A stretch of DNA of 64,000 nt from Clostridia bacterium (lineage in GTDB: Bacteria; Bacillota; Clostridia; Oscillospirales; CAG-272). Positions within the stretch are counted from its first letter, which is position 1. Each line of letters begins with the position of its first letter. The DNA is taken from positions 209,889 through 273,888 of the forward strand of contig JAFVXI010000013.1 of NCBI GenBank assembly GCA_017501245.1, in the 5' to 3' direction. Made by a program: the position numbers and the translations under genes. Shown here piece after piece: positions 16,687 through 26,206 of this stretch. The notes under the pieces were generated by a model. That model had not been told where the DNA came from. It worked only from the letters and a program-made list of their open reading frames with translations, and searched no databases.

Positions 16687-17472
16687 TCAGAACTTGACTC
16701 TCTCTATATTCGTCACCTTCATCGTGCGCTCATCCACCGTAAAGACGGCGCCCTCGGCAACGGGTGCGCCCTTCGCAACCTCGAAGCTTAAGGGGAGCTT
16801 CGATCTCATCCTGGCGACAACGCTATCCGGTGCCATACCAAGTATACCGCCCGACTCTCCGCACATTCCGACGTCGGTGATATAAGCCGTTCCCCTCGGC
16901 AGTATCTGCTCGTCGGCGGTCTGCACGTGCGTGTGCGTTCCGTAAACGATGCCTATTTTGCCGTCGAAGGCGTGCGCGATAGCGAGCTTCTCGCCCGTCG
17001 CCTCTGCGTGTATATCGAGGATTGCAAGCTCGTATTTACCCTCCTCGCGCGCAAGGGCTCTTTCGATGTAGTCGAAGGGGGAGTCGAGGTTAGGCTCGAT
17101 GTGGACGTTTCCCATAGCGTTGATGACCATTATTTTGCGTCCTGAGACGTCGAGGACGGTATAGCCCTGCCCGGGCGCATCCGAGCCGAAGTTGATCGGG
17201 CGGAGCATCCTGTCCTCCTCGTCTATATAGCTCCAGATCGAGCGCGCTCTCAGCGTGTGATTTCCGCCCGTAAGGCAGTCGGCGCCTGCGTCGAAGAGCC
17301 TGTTAGCCACCTCGGGCGATGGGCCTGTGATAAAGCCTGCGTTCTCTGCGTTTACCAGCACGAGATCTATCCTGTGCTGATCGCGGTAGCGCCACAAGGA
17401 CCTCTCGAGGTGCTTGACGCCGCCAAGGCTGGTTACGTCGCCTATTACGAGAATTTTCATATGGTTTTCCAT
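16687..17472 (-). CDS. ymdB: YmdB-family metallophosphoesterase
   Basis: A 261-residue calcineurin-like phosphoesterase of the TIGR00282/YmdB family, with 2',3'-cyclic nucleotide phosphodiesterase activity in Bacillus and a part in biofilm choice. Metal-binding motifs are GDV near the N-terminus, NAEN, GGNHT (GNHT motif), DIHAEATGEK and YGTHTHVQTAD. The usual start residues of the family (MKILVIGDV) begin at the second Met (17460), which has GGAAAA upstream; the longer form adds MENH. In Bacillus ymdB lies next to rny; here an ArsB/SLC13-like permease is placed between them, 34 bases upstream of this gene. Confidence 0.93.
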   Translation of the reverse strand: MENHMKILVIGDVTSLGGVKHLERSLWRYRDQHRIDLVLVNAENAGFITGPSPEVANRLFDAGADCLTGGNHTLRARSIWSYIDEEDRMLRPINFGSDAPGQGYTVLDVSGRKIMVINAMGNVHIEPNLDSPFDYIERALAREEGKYELAILDIHAEATGEKLAIAHAFDGKIGIVYGTHTHVQTADEQILPRGTAYITDVGMCGESGGILGMAPDSVVARMRSKLPLSFEVAKGAPVAEGAVFTVDERTMKVTNIERVKF

Positions 17473-17506
17473 TCTATCCCGCTTCTGCGGGCTGAAATAT
17501 TTTGAT

Positions 17507-18613
17507 TTATACGAAGAGGAATGCGAAGGCGAGCATTATCGCAAAGAAGGAGAAGTTGAAGAGCGAAAATACGCCGAGATACTTTGCTCCTCCCCCGGGG
17601 TTATGCTCGCAGTACTCTCTGAAGGTTATAAGGCTTGCGAGAGAGGATATTATCGTTCCGCAGCCGCCGATGTTCACACCCATAAGCAGCTCTCTGTAAT
17701 TATCCGAGAACTGCGCGAGAAGGATGGCAGAGGGGACGTTACTGATAAACTGGCAGGATATCGCCGAGACGGCGAGAGTGCTTTTCTCAAGAAGAGCCGA
17801 AAACAGCTCTCTGACGACGTCGATGCGCGCCATATTTCCCGAGAAGATGAAGAAGAATACGAAGGTTAAGAGCAGCCCGTAGTCTACCTTTGCGAGCGCC
17901 GTCCTGTCCATCACGAGGATTATCGGAGGGATAATGATGAGGGCGAGGACGTAGGGGATAAGTCGGAATACGCAAAGGATCGAGAATAAGAACAGCAAAA
18001 GATAGATCGTAACTCTGACGTGCGGCAGCTTCTTTTCTATACCCGAGAACTCGAGCGGCTCGGGCTTGATGAAAATGAGCGTGCAAGCCGTGATAAGCGC
18101 TATCGCAAGCAGAAACAGCGGCAGCATTATCAGAACGAACTCGCCGTCCGGTATGTTGAATTTTGAGTAGAGATAGAGGTTCTGCGGGTTTCCGAAGGGG
18201 GTCAGCATTCCGCCGAGGTTTGCGGCTATGTTCTGAAGGATGAAGACGACGCACATATAATGCTCCTTCTTCGTGCTCACGAGGACGAAATATCCGAGCG
18301 GCAGGAAGGTGAGGAGCGCCATATCGTTAGCGATCAGCATCGAGCCGATAAAGGTTATGTAGACCAGCGCCAGCGCCGTCATCCTTGCGTTTTTAAAGTG
18401 CTTCACTATCCATTCTGCGACGGTGTAGAAGAATCTGACGTTCTTCAGCGCACAGACGACGAGCAGCACGGTAAACAAGCAGGTCAGCGTCCTGAAATCA
18501 AAATAGCCGAGGTATTCCCCGTCGGGAGGAACGATGAATGAGGTGACGAGGGCGGCGACGAATGCGATAAGCATCACCGCATTTTGCTTTACGAAAAAGA
18601 TGATCTTCTGCAT
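17507..18613 (-). CDS. ArsB/NhaD/SLC13-type membrane permease
   Basis: A 368-residue integral membrane protein with ten or eleven helices. Two family-type re-entrant/loop motifs are visible: GGMLTPFGNPQNLYLY in the first half and SNVPSAILLAQF in the second, as in ion transporters of the ArsB/citrate type (dicarboxylate, Na+/H+, arsenite); the substrate cannot be told. The longest frame begins 21 bases earlier (18634), but AAGAGGATATC is placed just before the ATG at 18613, so the shorter form is preferred. It lies between rny and ymdB on the same strand and is probably co-transcribed with ymdB. Confidence 0.85.
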   Translation of the reverse strand: MQKIIFFVKQNAVMLIAFVAALVTSFIVPPDGEYLGYFDFRTLTCLFTVLLVVCALKNVRFFYTVAEWIVKHFKNARMTALALVYITFIGSMLIANDMALLTFLPLGYFVLVSTKKEHYMCVVFILQNIAANLGGMLTPFGNPQNLYLYSKFNIPDGEFVLIMLPLFLLAIALITACTLIFIKPEPLEFSGIEKKLPHVRVTIYLLLFLFSILCVFRLIPYVLALIIIPPIILVMDRTALAKVDYGLLLTFVFFFIFSGNMARIDVVRELFSALLEKSTLAVSAISCQFISNVPSAILLAQFSDNYRELLMGVNIGGCGTIISSLASLITFREYCEHNPGGGAKYLGVFSLFNFSFFAIMLAFAFLFV

Positions 18614-18670
18614 GATATCCTCTTTGCCGGGCATAGCCTTGTCCGCCTGTCCCGGCTGACTGCTTTATAA

Positions 18671-18706
18671 ATGGCTGGGGTCAGGACATCGTCCGATCCC
18701 AGCCAT
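18671..18706 (-). terminator. terminator of rny
   Basis: Stem ATGGCTGGG (18671-18679) with CCCAGCCAT (18698-18706); the minus-strand tail TTATAAAG is only moderately T-rich. Confidence 0.6.
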
Positions 18707-18717
18707 AAGCCAAAATA

Positions 18718-20262
18718 TTATTTTGCGTAGTCTACGATGCGGCTCTCACGGATAACGCTGACCTTGATCTGACCGGGATAGTCGAGCTCTCCCTCGATCT
18801 TCTTAGCGATATCTCTTGCGAGGATCTTCATCTTATCATCGTCAACCATCTCGGGCTTGACCATGATCCTGACCTCTCTGCCCGCCTGGATAGCAAAGGT
18901 CTTTTCGATGCCGTCAAAGCTTCCGGCAACCTCCTCGAGCTTCTGCAGACGCTTGATGTAGTTTTCAACGTCCTCACGTCTTGCGCCGGGTCTTGCTGCG
19001 CTGATAGCGTCAGCGGCCTGGATGATGAAGTCAAGAGGCGTCTTTGCCTCCACGTCGCCGTGGTGTGCCTCTACGGCGTGGATAATATCCTTGTTCTCCT
19101 TGTACTTGGTGCAGATGTCAACGCCAAGCTGGATGTGCGAGCCCTCGATCTCGGCGGTCATAGCCTTACCGATATCGTGGAGAAGTCCGGCTCTCTTAGC
19201 CATGGTAACGTCGACGCCCATCTCTGCCGCAAGCGCACCTGCGATCATAGATACCTCGATGGAGTGGCGAAGCACGTTCTGACCGTACGAGGTACGGTAC
19301 TTCATGCGGCCGAGCAGCTTGATGATCTCGGGATGAAGACCGTGAACGCCGGTCTCGAAGATCGCACGCTCTCCTGCCTGCTTGATCGTTCCCTCGACGT
19401 CGCGGCGAGCCTTCTCGACCATCTCCTCGATCCTCGAGGGATGGATCCTGCCGTCGCTGACGAGCTTCTCAAGTGCGATACGAGCGATCTCACGGCGCAC
19501 GGGGTCGAAGCCGGAAACGGTGATAACGTCAGGCGTGTCGTCGATGATGAGGTCAACGCCCGTGAGGGTCTCGATGGTTCTGATGTTTCTGCCCTCTCTG
19601 CCTATGATCCTACCCTTCATCTCGTCGCTGGGGATCTGAACGGTGGATATAGCGATCTCGCTGACGTGGTCAGCGGCATAACGCTGGATAGCGAGGGAGA
19701 GGATAGCCTTTGCCTTGGAGTCTGCCTCCTCGCGGAATCTCTCCTCGTATTCTGCGATCTTCATCGCAGTCTCGTGCGCCATCTCGGAGTCAAGCTTGCG
19801 CACCAACTCGGCAAGCGCCTCCTCGGCGGTCATGCCTGCGATCTTTTCAAGCATAGCGAGCTGACCTGCGAGAGTGGTCTTGATCTCCTCACGCAGCCTG
19901 TCCGCATCCTGATGCTTTTCCTGAAGGGCGGCCTCCTTGCGCTCGAGACCCTCGAGCTTTGCATCGATGGTCTCCTCCTTCTGCGTTACACGGCGCTCAA
20001 GGCGGGAAACCTCCTTGCGGCGCTCCTTAAGATCATTATCGGTCTCTCGCTTGAGCTGGAAGATCTCTTCCTTAGCTGCGAGTATAGACTCTTTTTTAGC
20101 ACTCTCTGCCGCCTTGATAGCATCCTCGAGAAGTCTTCTCGCCTGCTCCTCGGCAGAGCCGATCTTGCTTTCTGCGATAGAACGTCTGATCAGATAACCG
20201 GCAACTACACCGGCTACTGCTGCAGCAACGCCTATCAACGCTGTAAGCCAATAGGGATTCAA
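18718..20262 (-). CDS. rny: ribonuclease Y
   Basis: A 514-residue membrane-anchored endoribonuclease that starts mRNA decay in Firmicutes. It has an N-terminal transmembrane helix ([20 protein letters not shown]), a long coiled coil (about 35-200), a KH domain with [12 protein letters not shown], and an HD domain with GLLHDIGKA. Start: TTG at 20262, because AAGGAGGTG lies six bases upstream of it; that Shine-Dalgarno falls inside the longer frame beginning at 20310, which would add sixteen residues before the membrane helix. 514 residues fits the family. It is followed by its own terminator and then the permease-ymdB pair. With RNase J at 5 kb it forms the decay core. Confidence 0.97.
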   Translation of the reverse strand: MNPYWLTALIGVAAAVAGVVAGYLIRRSIAESKIGSAEEQARRLLEDAIKAAESAKKESILAAKEEIFQLKRETDNDLKERRKEVSRLERRVTQKEETIDAKLEGLERKEAALQEKHQDADRLREEIKTTLAGQLAMLEKIAGMTAEEALAELVRKLDSEMAHETAMKIAEYEERFREEADSKAKAILSLAIQRYAADHVSEIAISTVQIPSDEMKGRIIGREGRNIRTIETLTGVDLIIDDTPDVITVSGFDPVRREIARIALEKLVSDGRIHPSRIEEMVEKARRDVEGTIKQAGERAIFETGVHGLHPEIIKLLGRMKYRTSYGQNVLRHSIEVSMIAGALAAEMGVDVTMAKRAGLLHDIGKAMTAEIEGSHIQLGVDICTKYKENKDIIHAVEAHHGDVEAKTPLDFIIQAADAISAARPGARREDVENYIKRLQKLEEVAGSFDGIEKTFAIQAGREVRIMVKPEMVDDDKMKILARDIAKKIEGELDYPGQIKVSVIRESRIVDYAK

Positions 20263-20441
20263 ATTACACCTCCTTACGATTCTTTCCTGATGGGAATCTA
20301 TCGTGAACAAATAGAAAATTTATATGATATACGTTACGCATAGGGCGACTCGCCCGTGCGTGAAAATACTCATACGATTATATTATATATTAATAGAGGG
20401 GTAAAGTCAAGGAAAAATTTTCTTACCTCAAGACCGCAGTA

Positions 20442-20483
20442 AAAAAAGGCGAGGCGATGGGTCAAGACAGCCCATCGCCTCGC
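20442..20483 (-). terminator. terminator of the MFS-GDPD-methyltransferase operon
   Basis: Thirteen-base stem GCGAGGCGATGGG (20449-20461) with CCCATCGCCTCGC (20471-20483), and TTTTTTT on the minus strand. Confidence 0.92.
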
Positions 20484-20513
20484 AGGTATATGGATATTTG
20501 AAATTTTCGCACA

Positions 20514-20595
20514 TTCGCATGCGAAGCGTAAGCGTGTAAGTACACGACGCATAGGCGCACGTTACTTAAGTGCGTAACGTACGTTGTCTACAACG
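20514..20595. repeat. chain of four short palindromes
   Basis: TTCGCATGCGAA (20514-20525), CGTGTAAGTACACG (20533-20546), ACGTTAC...GTAACGT (20559-20580) and CGTTGTCTACAACG (20582-20595) follow each other with 1-12-base gaps. It lies in the 3' untranslated region of the methyltransferase gene. Confidence 0.65.
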
Positions 20596-20652
20596 CACGT
20601 AGGAGAATAACGTAAGTAGAGGGGGCGCGGCAAGAGCACGCAACCGGAGCGC

Positions 20653-21774
20653 TTACACCTTGTTTTTAAAGAACTGATAAAGATAGCAGGGGATCATTCC
20701 GTTATAGAGCTTTCTGACCTTGTCAGCCTTCTTGTCGTAAAGGCGCTCGAAGCCCTCGTGAGAGGTGATGACGTAGACCTGCCAGGGAGCCAGAGAACGG
20801 AAGTGAACGCCGATCTCACGGTATAACGCCTCGACCTCCGAAAGCGTGCCGAGCCTCTCTCCGTAAGGGGGATTTGTTACGATCGTTCCTCGCCTGCCGG
20901 GGGCGCCTATAGTACGTGCATCCTGCTTGAAAATTCGAAGAGAATTTAACACGCCTGCCCGGTAAGCGTTGTCCTTGGCGATTTTTAAGGCGCTCTCGTC
21001 TATATCCGAGGCGAATGCGGTAAAGCCCGATTCGACGATTGACTCACGAGCCTCCTCGCGAGCTCTTTGGAAGACGCTCTCGCCAACGAAGGGAAACGCC
21101 TCAGCGGCAAAATGCCTCTTCATTCCGGGGGCTACGTTTCTCATCATCATAGCCGCCTCGATGGCTATGGTGCCACTGCCGCACATGGGGTCCCAGAGCA
21201 GGACGTCCTCTCTCGGCCTCGAGGTCGCCGCTATTGCCGCGGCAAGCGTCTCTCTTATCGGAGCGGCGTTAGCCTCTCTTCGGTAGCCTCTTTTGTGTAA
21301 GGGATCGCCCGACGTGTCTATCATCAGGGTAACCTCATCGTTAAGGATGAAAAACTCTACCTGGTATTTTATTCCGTCCTCGGGAAACACGGAGATGCCG
21401 TAAGGGACCGAAAGTGCCCTCACTATCGCTTTTTTTATGATCGACTGACAGTCGGGTATCGAATGCAGCTTCGATCTGATCGAATGACCCTTGACGGGAA
21501 AGGCGTCGGACGAGCCGATAAATCTCTCCCAGGATAATGAGCGAGTGCCCTCAAACAGCTCCTCGAAGCTCTCTGCACGGAAGCTACCGACCTTTATGTA
21601 GACTCGCTCGGCATAGCGCAAAAAGACGTTGGAAAGGGCGACCGCTTCGGAATCTCCGAGAAAGCTGACTCGCCCGTTTATCGTTGAGGTGCGCTCGTAG
21701 CCAAGCTTGTCTATCTCCTCTCCGAGCAAATGCTCAAGACCAAAAAGACAGGTAGCAACAAGTTCAAATTTCAT
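20653..21774 (-). CDS. THUMP-domain class I RNA methyltransferase (RlmL/YpsC-like)
   Basis: A 373-residue N2-guanine RNA methyltransferase of the RlmL N-terminal/YpsC family. An N-terminal ferredoxin-like and THUMP region (residues 1-155, with VKGHSIRSKLHSIPDCQSIIKKAIV) binds RNA. The Rossmann part has motif I LLWDPMCGSGTIAIEAA and the catalytic NPPYGERLG (motif IV NPPY). The target is probably a 23S rRNA guanine (inference from the family). The start at 21774 is chosen because AAGGTG precedes it; the longer frame to 21897 would run through the end of the upstream gene. It is 29 bases after the glycerophosphodiesterase gene, in one operon ending at the strong terminator at 20.4 kb. Confidence 0.92.
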   Translation of the reverse strand: MKFELVATCLFGLEHLLGEEIDKLGYERTSTINGRVSFLGDSEAVALSNVFLRYAERVYIKVGSFRAESFEELFEGTRSLSWERFIGSSDAFPVKGHSIRSKLHSIPDCQSIIKKAIVRALSVPYGISVFPEDGIKYQVEFFILNDEVTLMIDTSGDPLHKRGYRREANAAPIRETLAAAIAATSRPREDVLLWDPMCGSGTIAIEAAMMMRNVAPGMKRHFAAEAFPFVGESVFQRAREEARESIVESGFTAFASDIDESALKIAKDNAYRAGVLNSLRIFKQDARTIGAPGRRGTIVTNPPYGERLGTLSEVEALYREIGVHFRSLAPWQVYVITSHEGFERLYDKKADKVRKLYNGMIPCYLYQFFKNKV

Positions 21775-21803
21775 TGAAACACCTTGAATATGAAAATATA
21801 AGT

Positions 21804-22658
21804 TTACTTTTTGTCGGGTATATAGCCCTCGAATATAACACTGTCGAAGCCGTCGCTGATAGCTTTTGCTTCCTCCTCGCGGCTGGTCACCGTCCATGCG
21901 AACAGGGGGGTGCCATATGCTTTTCTGATGCGCCTGAGGCTCTGGTTATCGTGTCCGTTTTTGTTGTAGGCGATAAAGTCGGGGCGCATAAGGAAGTTGA
22001 GGAAGAGGTTTTCGAGCAGGGTGTAAAGCAGTTTGCCTCGCTTGGAGGGATCCTCGGAGAACTTCATCGAAAGGATGCCTCTCGGCACGCCCGGCATAAG
22101 CTTTTTCGCCGTGCGAAGAGCGAGGGGATTGAATGACTCGATGATATAGTCGCCGTGATAGTCCTTGATGACCTCAGCAAGCTTTTCGGTGACGCCGCTC
22201 TCGCCGATATCCGACTTGATCTCGACTAGGAGGGGAACTCTGCCGTCTATCAGCTCAAGCACCTCGCTGAAGGCGGGGATGCCGTCGTCGGTGCCTGCAA
22301 GCTTCATTCCTTTGAGCTCCTCGGCGGTAAAGTCGATGACCTTGCCCTCAACGCCTGTAACTCTATCGAGAGTGCTGTCGTGGAAAACGACCAGCTCTCC
22401 GTCCTTTGAGAGGCGCACGTCAAGTTCAATGCCGAAGCCTGCCTCCTTGGCAAGGCGGAAGGCGGAAAGAGAGTTTTCCGCCACGCCGTCACCGTGAAGT
22501 CCCCTGTGGGCAAACTTCACAGTCATATACTTTTCAAGACCGCACTTGCGCATGCCGGGTGCGATAAGCGCTCTGTAAACGACTACCCCGAGCGCCGCCG
22601 CAACTCCGATAGATGCAAGCACGATGATAAGGATGATCCACCATTCCATAAGCGTCAC
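21804..22658 (-). CDS. membrane-anchored glycerophosphodiester phosphodiesterase
   Basis: A 284-residue GDPD-family enzyme that cleaves glycerophosphodiesters to glycerol-3-phosphate and an alcohol. One N-terminal membrane helix (residues 5-30) is followed by a TIM barrel with AHRGLHG (catalytic His), ENSLSAF, IELDVRLSKDGELVVFHD (metal-binding Glu/Asp and second His), VEIKSD and AWTVTS. The helix suggests action at the membrane, perhaps on phospholipid head groups or teichoic acid. It starts three bases after the MFS gene, so translation is coupled. Confidence 0.93.
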   Translation of the reverse strand: MTLMEWWIILIIVLASIGVAAALGVVVYRALIAPGMRKCGLEKYMTVKFAHRGLHGDGVAENSLSAFRLAKEAGFGIELDVRLSKDGELVVFHDSTLDRVTGVEGKVIDFTAEELKGMKLAGTDDGIPAFSEVLELIDGRVPLLVEIKSDIGESGVTEKLAEVIKDYHGDYIIESFNPLALRTAKKLMPGVPRGILSMKFSEDPSKRGKLLYTLLENLFLNFLMRPDFIAYNKNGHDNQSLRRIRKAYGTPLFAWTVTSREEEAKAISDGFDSVIFEGYIPDKK

Positions 22659-22661
22659 CTA

Positions 22662-24158
22662 TCAGTCGTCGTCACCGCCCGCAAGCGCCTCGAGAGCGCC
22701 CTGCTTCTCGGGCTTGGCGTCGCCGTGCTTAACGAAGAACATCGTAAGGAAGGATAAGAGGACGAATACGGTTCCGAAGACGAAGAATACGTTTCTCATA
22801 CCGAACACGTCGTAGAGGATACCCGAAAGGTTGGGCGCGACTATCTGTGCCGCCATGGATGCGGTGTAGTAATAGCCGGTGTACTTTCCGACGTCGCCGC
22901 CCTTTGCAAGCTCAACGACCATGGGGAAGGAGTTTACGTTGATGGTGGCCCAGCCGATGCCCGCAAGGATAAAGATGGGGTACATAAAGGGCTGAGGCGT
23001 TATGGGCGTGATGAAGTTTCCTAAAAGGAACGCTGCAGCGAGCATAAGGATGCCGGCGAGAATGGTCTTTCTCCTTCCAAACTTGGAGGAGATGATTCCG
23101 ATCGGGATATATGCAATGACCGCCGCCGCCTGAGCGATGATCAGCGTTGCGTTATACTCAAAGCCAAGCTCACGGGTAGCGTAAACCGAGTACTTACTCG
23201 TTATTGAATTATAGCCGATATACCAGAGAGCGACGGAGGCGAGGATTAGCATGAGAGAGATCAGCTCAGGCCTCGAGAGCTTGCGCTTCTCGGCGTTGTC
23301 CTCGACTGCGACCTCCTCGATGCCGTATTTTCTGGTGTCCTCAAGCATCTCCTCTGCCCACAGCTTTTCCTTTACGGAGAAGAGGAAGATGACGAGGCCT
23401 GCAACCATAGCCGTGCAAACCGCAACTACGTACCAGGTATACTGCATGTATATCTTGGAGGTAGCAAATACCATTCCTAAAACGAGAACGATGATGCCGC
23501 CGGCAGTTCCCATGAGGTTGATGATCGCATTACCCTTCGAGCGCAGGGGCTTTACGGTGACGTCGGGCATAAGAGCAACCGCAGGGGAGCGGAAAATCGC
23601 CATAGAGATAAGAACGAAGAGAAGGAGCAGGATGAAGAGAACGAGAGGTACGATGTTTACCATCGTGATCTCAAAGGTCTCGGCGGCGATAGCGATGAAC
23701 GCATCGTCAACAGCCTTCAGCGCCGCGGTAGCCTCGGCGATAAGTGTGGGATCGCCTGCGCTCCTTGCGCTTGCCATAAGCTCGTAAGCCGCCTTTCTTG
23801 CTGCATCCGCCGCTGCATACTTCTCGGGGATATCCGTCGTAATGACGGCGGAAAGCTGATAATTGTCAATAAATGTTAGCATAATGAAGCCAACAACAGC
23901 AAGTATCGTGCCGATAAAGATGAAGGGTGTGCGCTTTCCCCACTTGGTGTTGACCTTATCGGAGAGGGCTCCGAAGACGGGGAGGAGAAATACCGCCAGC
24001 ACGTTGTCAAAAGACATAACTGCGCCGGACCAGGTCTGCGAAAGACCGAAGTGGTTGGTCAGGATCAGGGGAACGATAGCGTCGTATGCCTGCCAGAATG
24101 CGCTTATGAGAAAGAACGCAAAGCCAACCAGGATAGTTCTTTTGTAATTAAGCTTCAT
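22662..24158 (-). CDS. MFS transporter, SLC45/GPH sugar-cation type
   Basis: A 498-residue transporter with about twelve membrane helices. The loop after helix 2 has GALSDKVNTKWGKRTPFIFIG, the D-x5-G-[KR]-R motif typical of SLC45 and GPH sugar:cation symporters. A soluble loop of about 60 residues (115-175, Ala-rich) between helices is longer than usual. The substrate cannot be told; pairing with a glycerophosphodiesterase could hint at uptake of glycerol-type compounds or disaccharides, but this is weak. It has its own strong promoter divergent from ribF. Confidence 0.88.
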   Translation of the reverse strand: MKLNYKRTILVGFAFFLISAFWQAYDAIVPLILTNHFGLSQTWSGAVMSFDNVLAVFLLPVFGALSDKVNTKWGKRTPFIFIGTILAVVGFIMLTFIDNYQLSAVITTDIPEKYAAADAARKAAYELMASARSAGDPTLIAEATAALKAVDDAFIAIAAETFEITMVNIVPLVLFILLLLFVLISMAIFRSPAVALMPDVTVKPLRSKGNAIINLMGTAGGIIVLVLGMVFATSKIYMQYTWYVVAVCTAMVAGLVIFLFSVKEKLWAEEMLEDTRKYGIEEVAVEDNAEKRKLSRPELISLMLILASVALWYIGYNSITSKYSVYATRELGFEYNATLIIAQAAAVIAYIPIGIISSKFGRRKTILAGILMLAAAFLLGNFITPITPQPFMYPIFILAGIGWATINVNSFPMVVELAKGGDVGKYTGYYYTASMAAQIVAPNLSGILYDVFGMRNVFFVFGTVFVLLSFLTMFFVKHGDAKPEKQGALEALAGGDDD

Positions 24159-24197
24159 GTTGTCTCCTTTAAAAAAGTAATGGTACGCAACACGTTT

Positions 24198-24226
24198 ATT
24201 TTAGCATATGTATTATTATTTGTCAA
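24198..24226 (-). promoter_or_regulatory. sigma-A promoter of the MFS-GDPD operon
   Basis: Minus strand TTGACA (24221-24226), 17-base spacer, TAAAAT (24198-24203). Confidence 0.88.
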
Positions 24227-24261
24227 TTTTTATTTTATTATTGCATAGGATGCTCTTTCGG

Positions 24262-24290
24262 TTGACTTTTTTGTTTATCGAGGGTATAAT
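24262..24290 (+). promoter_or_regulatory. sigma-A promoter of ribF-prmA-rsmE
   Basis: TTGACT (24262-24267), 17-base spacer, TATAAT (24285-24290), 54 bases before ribF. No FMN riboswitch-like structure fits in this short leader. Confidence 0.88.
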
Positions 24291-24343
24291 AAATATGATT
24301 GCCGTGTATGCGGCGCTGAGCATGGACCGGGGAGGTATCGCTT

Positions 24344-25291
24344 ATGAGGATAATTGAATATAAATATCCCTGCGGAAGCCTTGACGAGATCCGTGGCTGC
24401 GTAGTTGCTCTTGGCTTTTTCGACGGAGTACATCTCGGTCACAGGGCGCTCATCTGTGACACTGTCAGGCTTGCAAAGGATAGAGGCTGCCCGTCGGCGG
24501 TTCTCACCTTCCCGTCCGAGGGCGGCATAAAAAGCGGGATTTCACGCATATATCCCACCGATGTTAAGCTCTCGCTTATAGAGGGGTTAGGCGTTGACGT
24601 TTGCGTTCTTGCTGATTTTGAATCGGTGCGTGATCTAAGTGCGGAGGAATTCGTAGGCAGGGTCATCGTCGGGTCGCTGGGAGCCGAGGCTGCGCTCGCA
24701 GGCGAGGATTATCGCTTCGGAAAGGGCGCCGGAGGCGATAGCGATGCGCTCGTGCGCCTGATGAGGTCGTATGGTAAAGAAGCCTTCATTCACAGGATGG
24801 AGAGCTGCACGCTTGACGGCAAGGAAACACGCATATCCGCAACTCTTATCCGCGATTATTTAACACGGGGTGACGTTATCGCTGCTGCAAGGCTGCTCGG
24901 AGCGCCGTATAAGATCGTTTCCCGGGTGATGCACGGCGAGGGGCTTGGGCGCAAGCTCGGCTTCCCGACTGTTAACACCGAGTTGCCCGATTCGTCGATG
25001 CTGAGGAGCGGGGTTTACCAAACACGCATCAGGGTTGGCGAAAGGGCGTACACGGCGCTGACGAACGTAGGCACCTGCCCGACCTTCGGCGAGAGGCGGC
25101 TGCATGCGGAGAGCTTCATTATTGATTTTGACGAGCAGATCTACGGCGAGAGGGTAGAGATAGAGTTTCTCTCTTTCATCAGAGAGGAGCGGAGCTTCGC
25201 CTCTGCCGAGGAGCTGATCTCGGAGGTTCAAAGAAATATAAGAGAGGTAAGAGGGGCGCTGAGCGCCGAGGAAGGTAAAAATGGCAGGTAA
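24344..25291 (+). CDS. ribF: bifunctional riboflavin kinase / FAD synthetase
   Basis: A 315-residue enzyme converting riboflavin to FMN and FAD. The N-terminal adenylyltransferase has GFFDGVHLGH (residues 24-33) and the ISATLIRDYL region. The C-terminal flavokinase has GEGLGRKLGFPTVN (198-211) and SGVYQTRI. Length is standard. GGGGAGGT precedes the ATG. Unusually, its partners in this operon are the methyltransferases prmA and rsmE rather than truB or rpsO; prmA starts 11 bases before the ribF stop. Confidence 0.95.
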   Translation: MRIIEYKYPCGSLDEIRGCVVALGFFDGVHLGHRALICDTVRLAKDRGCPSAVLTFPSEGGIKSGISRIYPTDVKLSLIEGLGVDVCVLADFESVRDLSAEEFVGRVIVGSLGAEAALAGEDYRFGKGAGGDSDALVRLMRSYGKEAFIHRMESCTLDGKETRISATLIRDYLTRGDVIAAARLLGAPYKIVSRVMHGEGLGRKLGFPTVNTELPDSSMLRSGVYQTRIRVGERAYTALTNVGTCPTFGERRLHAESFIIDFDEQIYGERVEIEFLSFIREERSFASAEELISEVQRNIREVRGALSAEEGKNGR

Positions 25292-26195
25292 CTGGACTAA
25301 GCTTACGGTAACGGGAAGAACTCCCGATCTTGACGACATCTGTGCCGTTATGAGCATGCTCGATAACGGGCTTATGATCGAGGATTATTCGGACTTCAAG
25401 CTCAACGGTATGTACGGAGATCTCGTTGACGATTCCATCCTCAATGCGGATAAGGAGACGGTAAGAGTATCCATCTTCGTGCCGGAGGAGAAAAACCTCT
25501 TTGAATACCGATCCCATCTCGAGGAGCGCCTCGGCGCACTCGGCATATCCGCCGAGATATCGGTGGAGGGCATGCGTGAGGAGGATTGGAGCGAGAGCTG
25601 GAAGCAGTATTATAAGCCCATTCCTCTCGGAAAGGTCACCATCGTTCCCGCCTGGGAGGATTATTCCGCCAAGGAGGGCGAGGTCGTTATTAAAATGGAT
25701 CCCGGTATGGCTTTCGGCACCGGAACGCACGAAACCACGAGGCTCGTAATGAAGATAATGCAGGACGAGATCACGGGAGGCGAGCGTGTCCTCGACGTCG
25801 GAACCGGCTCGGGCATACTCTCCATCTGCGCATCCAAGCTCGGGGCTAAGGAGTGCTTTGCATACGACATCGACCCCGTGGCCGTCAACGTAGCGAGAGA
25901 AAACGCCGAGCGTGACGGATGCACCAACATCACCGTCGGAGTGTCAGATTTACTTAAAAATGTCAACAAAGATTGTCAATACGACTTTGCTGTGGCAAAT
26001 ATCGTCGCCGAGATCATCATAAGAATGCTCCCGGACGTCGGCGAGCTGCTTAAGCCCGGAGCGCCCCTGATCCTCTCGGGCATCATCTCGATGTACCGTG
26101 ACGACGTTCTCTCGGCTTGCGCCTCTCTCGGCTATTCTCTTATCCGCGAGGAGAGAGAAAACGATTGGGTCGCTCTAATGGTCAAGAAGGTATAA
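25281..26195 (+). CDS. prmA: ribosomal protein L11 methyltransferase
   Basis: A 304-residue SAM-dependent methyltransferase that trimethylates ribosomal protein L11. The N-terminal substrate domain contains EEDWSESWKQYYKPIPLG. The Rossmann domain has DPGMAFGTGTHETT, motif I VLDVGTGSGILSI (about 170-182), and post-motif ANIVAEIII (the NxxA-type catalytic loop). The start overlaps the end of ribF. rsmE follows after 11 bases, the usual prmA-rsmE pair of Firmicutes. Confidence 0.96.
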   Translation: MAGNWTKLTVTGRTPDLDDICAVMSMLDNGLMIEDYSDFKLNGMYGDLVDDSILNADKETVRVSIFVPEEKNLFEYRSHLEERLGALGISAEISVEGMREEDWSESWKQYYKPIPLGKVTIVPAWEDYSAKEGEVVIKMDPGMAFGTGTHETTRLVMKIMQDEITGGERVLDVGTGSGILSICASKLGAKECFAYDIDPVAVNVARENAERDGCTNITVGVSDLLKNVNKDCQYDFAVANIVAEIIIRMLPDVGELLKPGAPLILSGIISMYRDDVLSACASLGYSLIREERENDWVALMVKKV

Positions 26196-26206
26196 CGGAG
26201 GACGGC

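Larger units (their letters stand above)
20263..20652. other. 390-base intergenic region: rny leader, terminator, palindrome chain
   Basis: Contains, reading left to right, the rny leader, an AT-rich stretch near 20,380, the terminator of the upstream methyltransferase (20442-20483), and a chain of four short palindromes (20514-20595). No gene seen. Confidence 0.8.

Noticed and set aside
24291..24343. FMN riboswitch before ribF
   Set aside because: The leader is too short and lacks the conserved RFN helices.
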